A DNA stretch of 52,335 nucleotides from an uncultured Sphingomonas sp. (GCA_946482655.1 CAMLSA010000008.1:1-52335), one strand, 5' to 3'; shown: positions 17,254-26,667, counted from the first letter of the stretch. A program made the numbers and translations. Notes: generated by a model not told the origin, from the letters alone.

Positions 17254-18231
17254 GTGGTGAAGAACAGGCCCAGATTGCTGATGACGCGACGTTGGCCCGA
17301 AATGGTCGAGGCCGAGCTCCGCCTGCGCTATGACGTTTCGGTCGATCCGGAGGACCGCAAGCTGAGCACCGGCGAGCTTCGTCGGGCGATGCTCCATTTC
17401 GACATTCTGTGCCCGACCGTGTCTGACAGGATCGATGACACGATCCTGTCGGTGCCCGATCGCCGGGTCCGGCTGATCGCCAATTACGGCGCGGGCGTCG
17501 ATCATATCGATCTGGCGGCCGCCAGGGCGGCCGGGTTGCCGGTGAGCAACACGCCCGAGGTGCTTACCGATGCGACCGCCGAGATCGCGATCCTGCTGAT
17601 GCTGATGGCGAGCCGGCGAGCGAGCGAGGGCGAACGCGAGCTGCGCGACCGGCGCTGGCAAGGATGGCGGCCGACTCATTTGATGGGGCGGAGCCTCGCC
17701 GGACGGACGCTGGGCCTCGTCGGTTTCGGCCGGATAGGACAGGCGACCGCCGCGCGCGCCGCCAAGGCGTTCGACATGCGGATCGCCTATAACAGCCGCA
17801 GCCGCGCGACGCCCGACGTGGAAGCGGCGACCGGCGCCACCTATTTCGCCTCGCTCGAGACGCTGGCGGCGGAGGCCGACGTGCTTTCGCTGCACTGCCA
17901 GGGAGGCGCGGAGACCCATCACCTGATCGACAGGGCGCTGCTCTCCCGGATGAAGTCGAGTGCGATCCTGATCAACACGGCGCGCGGCACGGTGGTCAAC
18001 GAGGCCGATCTCGCCGAGGCGTTGGCGACGGGAATGATCTGGGCGGCCGGGCTCGACGTTTATGAGCATGAGCCCGCCGTCACGCCCGCCCTGCTGGACT
18101 TGCCCAATCTGGTGCTGCTGCCGCATCTCGGCAGCGCTACCGAAGAGGTGCGCACCGCGATGGGAATGCGGGTCGTCGCCAATGTCGACCGTTTCTGCGC
18201 CGGTGAGGAACTGCTCGACCGTGTCTGCTGA
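17254..18231 (+). CDS. D-2-hydroxyacid dehydrogenase (glycerate / hydroxypyruvate type)
   Basis: A 325-residue NAD(P)-linked D-2-hydroxyacid dehydrogenase. The nucleotide site is GLVGFGRIGQ (about 156-165). Substrate and catalytic residues are in NYGAGVDHID, LINTARGTVVNE (Arg), LDVYEHEP (Glu) and LPHLGSAT (His). The pattern fits glyoxylate/hydroxypyruvate reductases (D-glycerate dehydrogenase). It starts with GTG, with GGGAG upstream. Its stop overlaps the GTG of the glycerate kinase by 11 bases. Coupling to a glycerate kinase strongly suggests interconversion of hydroxypyruvate (or glyoxylate) and D-glycerate (or glycolate). Confidence 0.88.
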   Translation: MVKNRPRLLMTRRWPEMVEAELRLRYDVSVDPEDRKLSTGELRRAMLHFDILCPTVSDRIDDTILSVPDRRVRLIANYGAGVDHIDLAAARAAGLPVSNTPEVLTDATAEIAILLMLMASRRASEGERELRDRRWQGWRPTHLMGRSLAGRTLGLVGFGRIGQATAARAAKAFDMRIAYNSRSRATPDVEAATGATYFASLETLAAEADVLSLHCQGGAETHHLIDRALLSRMKSSAILINTARGTVVNEADLAEALATGMIWAAGLDVYEHEPAVTPALLDLPNLVLLPHLGSATEEVRTAMGMRVVANVDRFCAGEELLDRVC

Positions 18232-19069
18232 GATCGCCTCCGCAACGATCGACCTGATCGAGCCCAGCGTGCGCGGAGCCTTCGCCGCGGGCGGGCGCCG
18301 GCCGTTCGTCATCGGTCTGTGCGGAGCCCAAGGATCGGGCAAGTCGACCGTCGGCGAGGGACTCATGCAGCGGCTCCAAGCGGCCGGGCTCCGCGTCGCG
18401 CTGCTGTCGATCGACGATCTCTATCTGTCGCACGAGGAGCGCGAGAACTTGGCGACCACGGTCCACCCGCTGCTGCGGACGCGGGGCGTTCCGGGCACGC
18501 ATGACGTGGCGCTCGGCGAGGCGGTGATCGCGGCCTGCGGGCACGAGGGCGTAGCCGCGCTGCCGCGCTTCGACAAGGCGATGGATAGGCGAAGGCCCGA
18601 ACAGCAATGGGTGCGGACCGAGGGGCCGGTCGACATCATTTTGTTCGAAGGCTGGTGTGTCGGCGCGGTTCCGCAGGGCGAAACGGCGTTGTCCGAGCCC
18701 GTCAACTCACTCGAGCGCGACGAGGATGGCGACGGAAGCTGGCGGCGCTGGGTCAACGGGCAACTGGCCGGTGGCTATCAGCGCCTGTTCGGCCGGATCG
18801 ACTATCTGCTGCTACTCGCCGCGCCCGGCTTCGATATCGTGTCGGACTGGCGCAAGGAACAGGAGCACAAGCTGCGCGCGGCGCTCGCGGCAGGAGGTAT
18901 GGGACTTGCCGCGACGCTCGACGACGCCGGAGTCGAACGTTTCGTCCAGCATTATCAGCGGATCACCGAGCATATATTGGTCGAGATGCCGAATCGCGCC
19001 GACCTGACCATCGCGCTCGACCGGGAGCGCAGACCCATGACGAACGAGCAGGAAGTTTTGAGGCCATGA
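18221..19069 (+). CDS. D-glycerate 3-kinase-like P-loop kinase
   Basis: A 282-residue P-loop kinase. Walker A is GLCGAQGSGKST (about 29-40), followed by LLSIDDLYLSHEER, HPLLRTRGVPGTHDV and LFEGWCVG, the signature set of the GLYK/YggC-type glycerate kinases related to pantothenate kinase and phosphoribulokinase. It would phosphorylate D-glycerate to phosphoglycerate. The GTG start overlaps the dehydrogenase gene by 11 bases, and its stop overlaps the next gene's ATG, so the three genes form one tightly coupled operon. A longer in-frame opening upstream (from 18062) is only antiparallel overlap with the dehydrogenase gene and is not the start. Confidence 0.87.
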   Translation: MSAEIASATIDLIEPSVRGAFAAGGRRPFVIGLCGAQGSGKSTVGEGLMQRLQAAGLRVALLSIDDLYLSHEERENLATTVHPLLRTRGVPGTHDVALGEAVIAACGHEGVAALPRFDKAMDRRRPEQQWVRTEGPVDIILFEGWCVGAVPQGETALSEPVNSLERDEDGDGSWRRWVNGQLAGGYQRLFGRIDYLLLLAAPGFDIVSDWRKEQEHKLRAALAAGGMGLAATLDDAGVERFVQHYQRITEHILVEMPNRADLTIALDRERRPMTNEQEVLRP

Positions 19070-19995
19070 CGAATTGGATGCAAAGCGTGACCCTGGTCGA
19101 GGTCGGCCCGCGCGACGGTTTCCAGCCGATCGGTCCGCAGATCCCCACCAGAACCAAGATCGACTATATCGAGCGGCTCCACGGCGCGGGCGTGAGACGG
19201 ATCGAGGTCACGGCCTTCGTCAGCGAACGCGCGGTGCCGCAGCTCGCCGACGCGGCCGAGGTGCTCGCGGCGGCGCAGGCGCTGCCGGGGCTCGCGGCGC
19301 AGGTGCTGGTGCCCAATCAGCGCTACTGCGACAAGGCGCTCGAGGCGGGCGCGACCTTCGTCGCATTCGTGCTCTCCGTCAGCGAGAAGCATAATATGAA
19401 CAATGTGCGCCGAACACCGCAGGAGTCGGTCGACGAATATGCGCGGCTGGTGGCGGGCCTGCCGGCGGGTATCCGGCTGCGGCTCAACATCGCCACCGCA
19501 TTCGACTGCCCTTTCGAGGGTGCGATCGATCCGAAGGCGGTGATCGCGCTGCTCGATCAGCTCGTGCCGATCCGTCCCGACGCCGAGATCTCCTTGTGCG
19601 ACACGACGGGCAGGACCACGCCCGCGCATGTTTGCGCACTTTTCGTTGAGGCGATGGCGCGCTTTCCCGGCGTGACGGATTGGGTGTTCCACGGTCACGA
19701 CACTTATGGCCTTGGCGTCGCCAATGTCCTTGCCGCGCATGGCGCAGGGGCACGGATCTTCGATTCCTCCTTTGGCGGGCTGGGTGGTTGCCCGTTCGCG
19801 CCGGGCGCGACCGGCAATGTCGCGACCGAGGATGTGGTGTGGACTTTCGACAAGATGGGCATCGCGAGTGGGATCGATCTCGACCGGTTGCTCGACGTCG
19901 CCGAGGACGGCGTCCGGATACCCGGCGCGTTATCGGGCGGGCGGGTGCGCAGCGCGCTGCACAGCCAGAGGTGCGTCACCGGCCCTGTCGCCTGA
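19066..19995 (+). CDS. Hydroxymethylglutaryl-CoA lyase family protein
   Basis: A 309-residue HMGL-like TIM barrel. Catalytic elements are VEVGPRDGFQPI (Arg, Asp), LCDTTGRTTP, FHGHDTYGLG (metal-binding His pair) and the signature GLGGCPFAPGATGN with the active-site cysteine. It should cleave HMG-CoA, or a related 3-hydroxy-3-methyl acyl-CoA, to acetyl-CoA plus a keto acid. It overlaps the glycerate kinase stop (ATGA). A leucine-degradation role would usually come with other leucine genes, which are absent here. The context with glycerate and glycolate genes leaves room for a different aldol-type substrate. It ends 26 bases from the convergent glcF. Confidence 0.88.
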   Translation: MTNWMQSVTLVEVGPRDGFQPIGPQIPTRTKIDYIERLHGAGVRRIEVTAFVSERAVPQLADAAEVLAAAQALPGLAAQVLVPNQRYCDKALEAGATFVAFVLSVSEKHNMNNVRRTPQESVDEYARLVAGLPAGIRLRLNIATAFDCPFEGAIDPKAVIALLDQLVPIRPDAEISLCDTTGRTTPAHVCALFVEAMARFPGVTDWVFHGHDTYGLGVANVLAAHGAGARIFDSSFGGLGGCPFAPGATGNVATEDVVWTFDKMGIASGIDLDRLLDVAEDGVRIPGALSGGRVRSALHSQRCVTGPVA

Positions 19996-20021
19996 AGCTC
20001 GACCGAAGCGTATTTTCTGAT

Positions 20022-21326
20022 TCAGCTTCTCGCTTTGAGATGGGCGAGAGTCTCCGGTGCGGGCCCTCCGGTGGCCCAGTCGATCAGCTCGATCACGTGC
20101 GCGATCGGCGTCGCGGTACGGGCGCCGATCTGCATCGCGCAGCCGATGTTGCCGGTGGCGATCACGTCGGCCCGCAACCGCGCGATATTGGCTACCTTGC
20201 GATCGCCGAGCTTGCTGGCGAGTTCGGGCTGGAGGATGTTGTAGGTCCCCGCGGAGCCGCAGCAGAGATGCGCTTCGCCCGGCGTCTTCACCGCAAATCC
20301 GGCGCGCGCGAGCAGCCGCTTCGGCGCGTCGAGGATCTTCTGGCCATGCTGAAGCGAGCAGGCTGCGTGATAGACGACGGTAAGGCCATGGCTGTTACCT
20401 GGGGGCAGATCGACCTTATCAAGAAATTCGCTGATGTCGCTGGCAAGCGCCGAGACCCGCGCCGCGCGTTCGGCATAGGCCGGATCCTCGCGCAGCATGA
20501 AGCCATAGTCCTTGATCGTCGTGCCGCAGCCAGAGGCGGTGATCAGAATGGCGTCGAGACCCTCGCCCTCGATCTCACGGCTCCAGGCATCGACATTGCG
20601 TCGCGCCGCCTCCATCGCCTGGGCTTCCTTGCCCATATGGTGGACCAGCGCCCCGCAGCATCCCTCGCCGGGCGCCAGCACCGCTTGGTAGCCGAGCCGG
20701 CCGAGCAGGCGGATCGTGGCGGCGCGGATGCCGGGCTTGAGAACGGGTTCGGCGCAGCCCTGGAGCAGCGCGACCCGGCCCACCTGGATCAAAGGAGGAG
20801 GCGTTTCGACGGTCGCGTTTTCGGTGCTGTGCTTCGGCGCCAGCGCGAGCATGGCCGCGAACGGTTTCGTCCAGCCGAGCCTGTCGAGAAGCGGCGCGGC
20901 CGGGCGTGCGAGGCGGGCGAGAGCCAGTGCGAGCCGGAAGCGCCCGGGATGGGGCAGGAGCGCGGCAAGCAGATTGCGGATCAGCCGTTCGAACAGCGGC
21001 CGGCGGTAGTGCCGCTCGATATAGGCGCGGGCATGATCGACGAGGTGCATGTAGTTCACGCCCGACGGGCACGTCGTCATACAGGCCAGGCAGGACAGGC
21101 AGCGGTCGACATGCTTGACCACCTGGGGCGTCGGCACCGCCTCGGCCTCCAGCATGTTCTGGATAAGGTAAATCCGGCCGCGCGGGCTATCGAGTTCGTC
21201 GCCGAGCAGCACATAGGTCGGGCAGGTCGCGGTGCAGAAGCCGCAATGGACGCATTTGCGGATCACCGCCTCGGCGACCGCGGTGGCCGGGTCGGCGAGC
21301 TGCTCGGGCGTGAAATCAGTGCGCAT
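20022..21326 (-). CDS. glcF: Glycolate oxidase iron-sulfur subunit
   Basis: A 434-residue subunit of the membrane-associated glycolate dehydrogenase. Two 4Fe-4S motifs are clear: CVHCGFCTATCP (about 25-36) and CLSCLACMTTCP (about 77-88). Two C-terminal cysteine-rich (CCG) domains follow, with CCGAL and CCGSAGTYN. It passes electrons from GlcD to the respiratory chain. Its start overlaps the end of glcE by 11 bases. The operon order is glcD-glcE-glcF on the minus strand, converging on the hydroxyacid dehydrogenase/glycerate kinase operon. Confidence 0.95.
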   Translation of the reverse strand: MRTDFTPEQLADPATAVAEAVIRKCVHCGFCTATCPTYVLLGDELDSPRGRIYLIQNMLEAEAVPTPQVVKHVDRCLSCLACMTTCPSGVNYMHLVDHARAYIERHYRRPLFERLIRNLLAALLPHPGRFRLALALARLARPAAPLLDRLGWTKPFAAMLALAPKHSTENATVETPPPLIQVGRVALLQGCAEPVLKPGIRAATIRLLGRLGYQAVLAPGEGCCGALVHHMGKEAQAMEAARRNVDAWSREIEGEGLDAILITASGCGTTIKDYGFMLREDPAYAERAARVSALASDISEFLDKVDLPPGNSHGLTVVYHAACSLQHGQKILDAPKRLLARAGFAVKTPGEAHLCCGSAGTYNILQPELASKLGDRKVANIARLRADVIATGNIGCAMQIGARTATPIAHVIELIDWATGGPAPETLAHLKARS

Positions 21327-22488
21327 CGGCGACGTCCAGGAAGCGGCCGGTCTCGAAGACGCCCGCAGGGTCGAAGGCGCGGCGGATACGGGCTTCCAGC
21401 GCCGCCACCCCCGGGTCGCGCGGATGCTGCATCGGTACGCTATTCCGTATATTGGTCGGCGCGCGGATCAGCGCCGCATGTCCGCCCGCGGCTTCGGCGG
21501 CCCTGCGCACCAGAGCGGGTTCGCCGTCAAATGCCAGCCAGACTAGTCCGCCGGCCCAGTCGAACAGCCAGCGTGCGCCCTGGGGCGCCAAACGATCGAT
21601 GAGGAGGGGGCCGCCCCCCGGGGGCAGGTTGACCTTCCAGAGGACCGACGCGTCGGCGAGTGGCCGCGCCTCGCGCACAGCCAGCCAATGTTCGGCGGCC
21701 TCGGTTTCGGGCAGCATCCTAGCGTGGCCATGGGCCTCGACGATGGCTGGCAGTGCCGCGCAGCGCGCGCTGACCGAAGGCGCGAAGCCCTGCACACGGA
21801 ACAGGGTCAGCGCCGGGCGGTCGGCCGTGGCCGGCAGGTGGGCGGCGGCGCCGATCTCGGCCGAGCTGCCCATCGCGCAGGCCATCGCGGCCTGGGCGAG
21901 GTGATGGTCGAGTCCCTCGAGCGCCATGGTCTGCACGACGCGCGGGCGAGGCAGCACCTTGAGGGTCAACTCGGTGATCGCGACAAGACGACCCCAGCTC
22001 CCCGCGACCAGCTTGGGCAGGTCATAGCCGGTGACGTTCTTGACCACCTTGCCGCCACCGACGAAACGCTCGCCGCGTCCCGACACCGCGGTGAAGCCAA
22101 GCAGATGATCGCGCGCGCTGCCCATCGTCAGCCGCCCCGATCCGGCCACGCCTGCGGCCACGACTCCGCCGATCGTGGCCTGTCGCGACTGATTTCCGAG
22201 CAGGTGACCGTGATCATAGGGTTCGAACGCCAGCATCTGGCCCTTGCTCTCGACCAGCGCCTCGACTTCGGTGAGCGGCGTGCCTGCACCGACCGTCAGC
22301 ACCAGCTCGGGCGGATCATAATCGACCACGCCCGAAAAGCCGCGCATATCGACGATCGCGGCCTCGCGATCCGCGCCGATCGCCGCCTTGGAACCACCAC
22401 CGCGCAGCTCCAGCTTCGTGCCGCTGGCGGACGCGTCGGCGACCAGCTCGACCAGCTCGTCGATGGAGGCGGGGCTATGGCTGGTCAT
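21316..22488 (-). CDS. glcE: Glycolate oxidase FAD-binding subunit
   Basis: A 390-residue FAD-linked subunit. The FAD_binding_4 (PP-loop) domain shows ELRGGGSKAAIG, LTVGAGTPLTEVEALV, GNQSRQATIGGVVAAGVAGSGR and GGKVVKNVTGYDLPKL, the normal GlcE pattern. The start at 22488 shares one base with the glcD stop (TGATG), so translation is coupled. GlcE is required with GlcD and GlcF for glycolate to glyoxylate oxidation. The length is normal for the family. Confidence 0.93.
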   Translation of the reverse strand: MTSHSPASIDELVELVADASASGTKLELRGGGSKAAIGADREAAIVDMRGFSGVVDYDPPELVLTVGAGTPLTEVEALVESKGQMLAFEPYDHGHLLGNQSRQATIGGVVAAGVAGSGRLTMGSARDHLLGFTAVSGRGERFVGGGKVVKNVTGYDLPKLVAGSWGRLVAITELTLKVLPRPRVVQTMALEGLDHHLAQAAMACAMGSSAEIGAAAHLPATADRPALTLFRVQGFAPSVSARCAALPAIVEAHGHARMLPETEAAEHWLAVREARPLADASVLWKVNLPPGGGPLLIDRLAPQGARWLFDWAGGLVWLAFDGEPALVRRAAEAAGGHAALIRAPTNIRNSVPMQHPRDPGVAALEARIRRAFDPAGVFETGRFLDVADAH

Positions 22489-23993
22489 CAGAAGCGCGGC
22501 AGATCGGGAAAGGGCAGCTTGCCGCCATGGATGTGGACCCGACCGAGCTCCGCGCAGCGGTGCAAGGTGGGAAAAACCTTGCCGGGATTGAGCAGCAGAT
22601 CGGGATCGAAGGCGCATTTTACCCGCTGCTGATGATCAAGATCGGTCTGCGTGAACATCTCGGGCATCAGGTCGCGCTTCTCGACTCCGACGCCGTGCTC
22701 GCCGGTGAGCACGCCGCCCATCTCGACGCAGAGGCGAAGGATGTCATTGCCGAATTCCTCGGCACGCTCGACGTCGCCCGGCTTGTGCGCATCGTAGAGG
22801 ATGAGCGGGTGGAGATTGCCGTCGCCCGCATGGAAGACGTTGGCGACTCCCAGGCCGTGCTTCTCGCCAAGCAGCGCCATTCGGCGGAGCACCTCCGGCA
22901 GATGGCGGCGCGGGATGGTGCCGTCCATGCAATAATAGTCGGGCGCAATCCGGCCGACCGCTGGGAAGGCCGCCTTGCGGCCCGCCCAGAAGGCCAGCCG
23001 CTCGGCATCGTCGTTCGAGACGCGCAGCGACACCGCGCCGTTGGCCGTGGCGATGCGTGCCACCTCCTCGATCAGATGGTCGCACTCGGCCGCCGGACCG
23101 TCGAGCTCGACGATCAGCAGCGCTTCCACATCGAGCGGGTAGCCGACCTGGACGAAGGCCTCGGCGGCATGGATTGCGGGCCTGTCCATCATCTCCATGC
23201 CCGCGGGAATGATCCCTTCGGCAATGATGTCGGCGACGCATTGTCCGGCGCTTTCAACGGTCGGGAAGCCGACCAGCACTGCGCGGGCCGTTTCAGGGCG
23301 CGGCAGGATCCGGACGGTGACCTCGGTGACGACCCCGAGCAGCCCTTCGGATCCGACCACCACGCCGAGCAGGTCCAGCCCGGCGGGATCGAGGTGGCGG
23401 CCGCCGAGGCGCAACACCTCGCCTTCCATCGTCACGATCTCGGCACCGAGCACATTGTTGGTGGTCAGGCCATATTTGAGGCAGTGCACGCCGCCGGAAT
23501 TCTCGGCGACATTGCCGCCGATCGTGCAGGCAATCTGGCTCGACGGATCGGGCGCATAATAGAATCCAGCATCCTCGACCGCGCGGGTGATGGCGAGGTT
23601 CGTGACCCCCGGCTGGACGACCGCGATCCGATCGGCATAGCTGATGTCGAGCACCCGGTTGAACTTGGCCATGCCGAGCAGGACCGCATCGGCGAGCGGC
23701 AGGGCGCCGCCCGACAGCGAGGTGCCCGCGCCGCGCGGCACGACCTTGACGCCATGGGCATGGCACCAGCGCAGGATGGCCGACACCTGCTCGACCGTTT
23801 CGGGCAGCACCACCACCATCGGCGGCTGGCGATAGGCGGTGAGGCCGTCGCTCTCGAACGGGCGCAGCTCGGCCGCGTCGCTGATCACGCCCTCGCCCGG
23901 CACGATTGCCCGCAGCGCCGCGACGATCTCGTTGCGCTGCGCTAGGACGGCTTCATCCGGTTCGGGCATTTTCAGCGACATCGTCATCCCCAT
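22488..23993 (-). CDS. glcD: Glycolate oxidase catalytic subunit
   Basis: A 501-residue FAD enzyme of the GlcD/D-lactate dehydrogenase group. The FAD-binding domain (about 55-235) has VPRGAGTSLSGGALPL, VVQPGVTNLAITRAV and CTIGGNVAENSGGVHCLKYG. The C-terminal FAD-oxidase domain has the metal/substrate histidines in NVFHAGDGNLHPLILYD and TGEHGVGVEKRDLM. It oxidises glycolate or D-lactate-like 2-hydroxyacids. Three ATGs lie within the first five codons (23993, 23987, 23981); the last, giving MSLKMPEPDEAV, has the best-placed GGGGA, so the true start may be 23981. It heads glcDEF. Confidence 0.93.
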   Translation of the reverse strand: MGMTMSLKMPEPDEAVLAQRNEIVAALRAIVPGEGVISDAAELRPFESDGLTAYRQPPMVVVLPETVEQVSAILRWCHAHGVKVVPRGAGTSLSGGALPLADAVLLGMAKFNRVLDISYADRIAVVQPGVTNLAITRAVEDAGFYYAPDPSSQIACTIGGNVAENSGGVHCLKYGLTTNNVLGAEIVTMEGEVLRLGGRHLDPAGLDLLGVVVGSEGLLGVVTEVTVRILPRPETARAVLVGFPTVESAGQCVADIIAEGIIPAGMEMMDRPAIHAAEAFVQVGYPLDVEALLIVELDGPAAECDHLIEEVARIATANGAVSLRVSNDDAERLAFWAGRKAAFPAVGRIAPDYYCMDGTIPRRHLPEVLRRMALLGEKHGLGVANVFHAGDGNLHPLILYDAHKPGDVERAEEFGNDILRLCVEMGGVLTGEHGVGVEKRDLMPEMFTQTDLDHQQRVKCAFDPDLLLNPGKVFPTLHRCAELGRVHIHGGKLPFPDLPRF

Positions 23994-24282
23994 CAGGAGA
24001 GGTCCCGATAGGCGCGAATGCCACGCGAGAAAAGGTCATAACCAAGTCGCCGATGACAGGGCGGATCGGTGCGCGGCCGGGTATCGCCGGGACATGGAAC
24101 GCTAAGCAACTGCCACTGAAGCTCTGTCACGCGAGCTTGGGACATCCATAGCTGGCGCGTCGTAGCGGTGGGTTAACGGCGCGCCGGAAAGCTCATCGAT
24201 TGCTTAGACTTTAGCCGTAATCTGGGATCGAGGAGTGGTCCAGGCGGCTATCAAACCATTAACGAGGGCGGATATCCCAGCC

Positions 24283-24657
24283 TCAGTGGGGAAGGCCGAC
24301 AGCGGCGGGCGGCGGCGTGGCGAGCGGAGCCGGCGCGCCGTTCGAGACGGACGGCTCGGTGCTTGCCATGGTGGCGTTGCTGCCGCCGGCGCAATTATGA
24401 CGCTCGAGCATCCTCGCATGGATATAGGCGGCTTGCCGGTAGCTGATCTTCTTTGGGCCGACGCTGGCGATCGCGCGCGAAAAGGCGAGCATGTCGGCAC
24501 GGCGGGCGGCCTCATCGGGACGAAATTGCGGGCAGACGAAACCCTGATCGATTTCGGCCAGCACGGAGCTGAGATCGCGCTGGGCATGAGCCTGGGCCGG
24601 CGCGCCAAGCATCAGCCAGCCCAGTGACAAGGCTGTGAACCGGTTTCCCGCAATCAT
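24283..24657 (-). CDS. Small secreted protein of unknown function
   Basis: A 124-residue protein with a Sec signal peptide (MIAGNRFTALSLGWLMLGAPAQAHAQ, cleavage about residue 26). The mature region has two cysteines (FVCPQF and ERHNCAG) that could form a disulfide, then a low-complexity Pro/Ala-rich tail. GGGAGCGAG in front of the ATG at 24657 supports the start. I do not recognise the family. It stands alone between glcD and the PEP-CTERM gene. Confidence 0.65.
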   Translation of the reverse strand: MIAGNRFTALSLGWLMLGAPAQAHAQRDLSSVLAEIDQGFVCPQFRPDEAARRADMLAFSRAIASVGPKKISYRQAAYIHARMLERHNCAGGSNATMASTEPSVSNGAPAPLATPPPAAVGLPH

Positions 24658-24953
24658 GTCTCGCTCCCTGTCGGCCGATGCCCGTCGGCCATCAATCCGC
24701 ACAACGCCGCCGTGGGCATCTTGTTCAACCGCCTGAAGGAAATGGGCCGGATTAAAGCGAAGGTAACGGCCACTCGGCTATCGATCGGTCGAGCATTGCA
24801 CCGATTCGTTGAGAACCATTCGCGACAAGGTCAACGATTGTAAATCAGCGGGTTAATCGGGATTGTTGCCGTGGCAATTGTTGCGCTTATGTGCTATGCC
24901 GAATAATAACCGCAGGCGTTTGGGGCGCGTTCGGGGGGTGGGGTATTGTGACG
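24658..24953. promoter_or_regulatory. Divergent intergenic region before the PEP-CTERM gene
   Basis: About 300 AT-richer bases between two divergent genes. They should contain both promoters; no operator-like repeat stands out. A TTGCGC..TATGTG-like pair near 24877-24895 is a weak promoter candidate for the PEP-CTERM gene. Confidence 0.3.
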
Positions 24954-25658
24954 ATGCGTAGCTTGAAAGCGGCGGCGGCCACCGCGATGATGTTCGCCTC
25001 CACGGCGGTTCCGGTGTTCGGCGCTGTCCTTATCAATGCCGCGAACGCCGGCTATGATTTCACGCTCGATTATACCGGCCAGGTCAACAGTTCGAGCACC
25101 AATCTAATCGGAGCGCTGGCCGATTTCACCTTCACCGGTGTCACCAACAACGGCCTGACGTATAACTTCAGCTACTCGATCACCAACGATTCCTCCGTCT
25201 CGTCGCGCCTTACCTCGTTCGGTTTCGATGTCGACCCGAATGTCAGTTCGGCATCCTCCACCGGTGCCTTTTCGAGCGCCAACCTCAACAATAATTTCCC
25301 CGAGAGTGTCGGCAAGCTCGATGTCTGCTTCGAAGCCGATTCGAACGGAAACTGCACCGGCGGGTCCGGCGGCCTGCTGGCCAATCAGACCGGCACCGGA
25401 ACCTTCGCCCTGACCTTCGCGCAGGTGATGCAATCGGTCTCGCTCGATGAATTCACGACGCGCTTCCAGTCGATCAACCCATCGATCAACGGCGCCAGTT
25501 CGGGCGTCGGCATCGGCGCCGTGGTCCAGGGCAATGGCGGCAATCCGATCACCGCGCCGGAGCCCGGCACGTGGCTGATGATGCTCGGCGGCTTCGGTCT
25601 GGTTGGCTTCGCCCTCCGCCGCCGCACGGCGCTCGAGGCGCTTCCGCAGGGCGCCTGA
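24954..25658 (+). CDS. PEP-CTERM (PEPxxWA type) surface protein, cistern family
   Basis: A 234-residue exported protein. A signal peptide (about 1-24) is followed by a beta-rich, Asn/Ser/Gly-rich body (YDFTLDYTGQVNSS, ADFTFTGVTNNGL, LTSFGFDVDPNV, SVGKLDVCFEAD). The C-terminal sorting signal is APEPGTWLMMLGGFGLVGFALRRR: a PEP-x-x-W box, a membrane helix and an Arg cluster. The body pattern fits the 'cistern family' of PEP-CTERM proteins. Family knowledge: such proteins are processed by exosortase and relate to exopolysaccharide/envelope. No exosortase is in the window. An in-frame GTG at 24948 is an alternative start. Confidence 0.88.
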   Translation: MRSLKAAAATAMMFASTAVPVFGAVLINAANAGYDFTLDYTGQVNSSSTNLIGALADFTFTGVTNNGLTYNFSYSITNDSSVSSRLTSFGFDVDPNVSSASSTGAFSSANLNNNFPESVGKLDVCFEADSNGNCTGGSGGLLANQTGTGTFALTFAQVMQSVSLDEFTTRFQSINPSINGASSGVGIGAVVQGNGGNPITAPEPGTWLMMLGGFGLVGFALRRRTALEALPQGA

Positions 25659-25699
25659 CGGTATTTCGTGCCCTCTCGATCGGCGTTATGGCTTGAGCC

Positions 25700-26041
25700 A
25701 TGATGCTCACGCCGCTCGTCCTGCTGATCGCTTCCAACATCTTCATGACGGTGGCATGGTACGGCCATCTCAAGTTCACGGACACGCGGTTGTGGATCGT
25801 GATTCTGGCATCCTGGTGTATCGCCCTGGTCGAATATTGCTTCGCGGTGCCCGCCAACCGGATCGGCTATCTCCAGGGATGGAGCGCCGCCCAGCTCAAG
25901 ATCACCCAGGAAATTGTAACGCTTTCCGTGTTCGCGGTGTTCGCTCTCCTCGTGCTCGGCGAGCCGTTGAGCTGGCGTCATGCCGGCGCGTTTGCCTGCG
26001 TGATCGGCGCCGCCTGCTTCATGTTTCTCGGCAAGGCCTGA
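25700..26041 (+). CDS. DUF486 / DMT-like small membrane protein
   Basis: A 113-residue protein with four hydrophobic helices and the typical DUF486 core: LLIASNIFMTVAWYGHLKF near the N terminus and VPANRIGYLQGWSAAQLKITQEIVTL in the middle. Family members are small inner-membrane proteins related to drug/metabolite transporters; their substrate is unknown. It lies between the PEP-CTERM gene and hslV, with 41 and 63 bases of spacing, so it could be transcribed with hslVU by chance rather than function. Confidence 0.85.
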   Translation: MMLTPLVLLIASNIFMTVAWYGHLKFTDTRLWIVILASWCIALVEYCFAVPANRIGYLQGWSAAQLKITQEIVTLSVFAVFALLVLGEPLSWRHAGAFACVIGAACFMFLGKA

Positions 26042-26104
26042 TGGTGATTGCACTGGAATGAAGGGCACCCCATATCCGCCCCGGCAAAGCATTTCAGGAC
26101 GGAT

Positions 26105-26656
26105 ATGAGCGAACTCCCAAAATGGCACGGCACCACGATCCTCTCGGTGCGCAAGGGCGGCAAGGTGGTGGTGATCGGCGACGGCCAGGTTTCGATGGGC
26201 AACACGGTGATGAAGCCGAACGCCCGCAAGGTCCGCAAGCTCGGTGACGGATCGGTGATCGGCGGCTTCGCCGGCGCGACCGCCGACGCCTTCACCCTGT
26301 TCGACCGGCTCGAACGCAAGCTCGAACAGCATGGCGGACAATTGCTGCGCGCGGCGGTCGAACTCGCCAAGGATTGGCGAACCGATAAATATCTTCGCAA
26401 CCTGGAAGCAATGATGATCGTCGCCGACAAGGAGGTGACACTGATCCTGACCGGCAATGGCGACGTGCTCGAACCGGTGGGCGGGATCGCGGCGATCGGA
26501 TCGGGCGGCAACTTCGCGCTGTCGGCGGCGCGAGCGCTGATCGACTACGAGAACGACGCGGAGACGCTCAGCCGCAAGGCGATGGCGATCGCCGCCGAGC
26601 TGTGCGTGTTCACGAATGAGAGCTTGACCATCGAAACGCTCGATAGCGTCAATTAG
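26105..26656 (+). CDS. hslV: ATP-dependent protease peptidase subunit HslV
   Basis: A 183-residue proteasome-like threonine peptidase. The active-site Thr is the first of TTILSV (after MSELPKWHG, a short propeptide as usual in alphaproteobacteria). Other family blocks are [54 protein letters not shown] and ITGNGDV..IGSGG. It forms a dodecamer that degrades unfolded proteins with HslU. AGGACGG precedes the ATG. hslU follows after a gap that carries a further small reading frame. Confidence 0.96.
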   Translation: MSELPKWHGTTILSVRKGGKVVVIGDGQVSMGNTVMKPNARKVRKLGDGSVIGGFAGATADAFTLFDRLERKLEQHGGQLLRAAVELAKDWRTDKYLRNLEAMMIVADKEVTLILTGNGDVLEPVGGIAAIGSGGNFALSAARALIDYENDAETLSRKAMAIAAELCVFTNESLTIETLDSVN

Positions 26657-26667
26657 GGGGGAGGCGG

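Noticed and set aside
22527..23945. Long plus-strand frame of about 470 codons opposite glcD
   Set aside because: Shadow of glcD: no domain, no ribosome site, and the minus strand encodes a complete GlcD.
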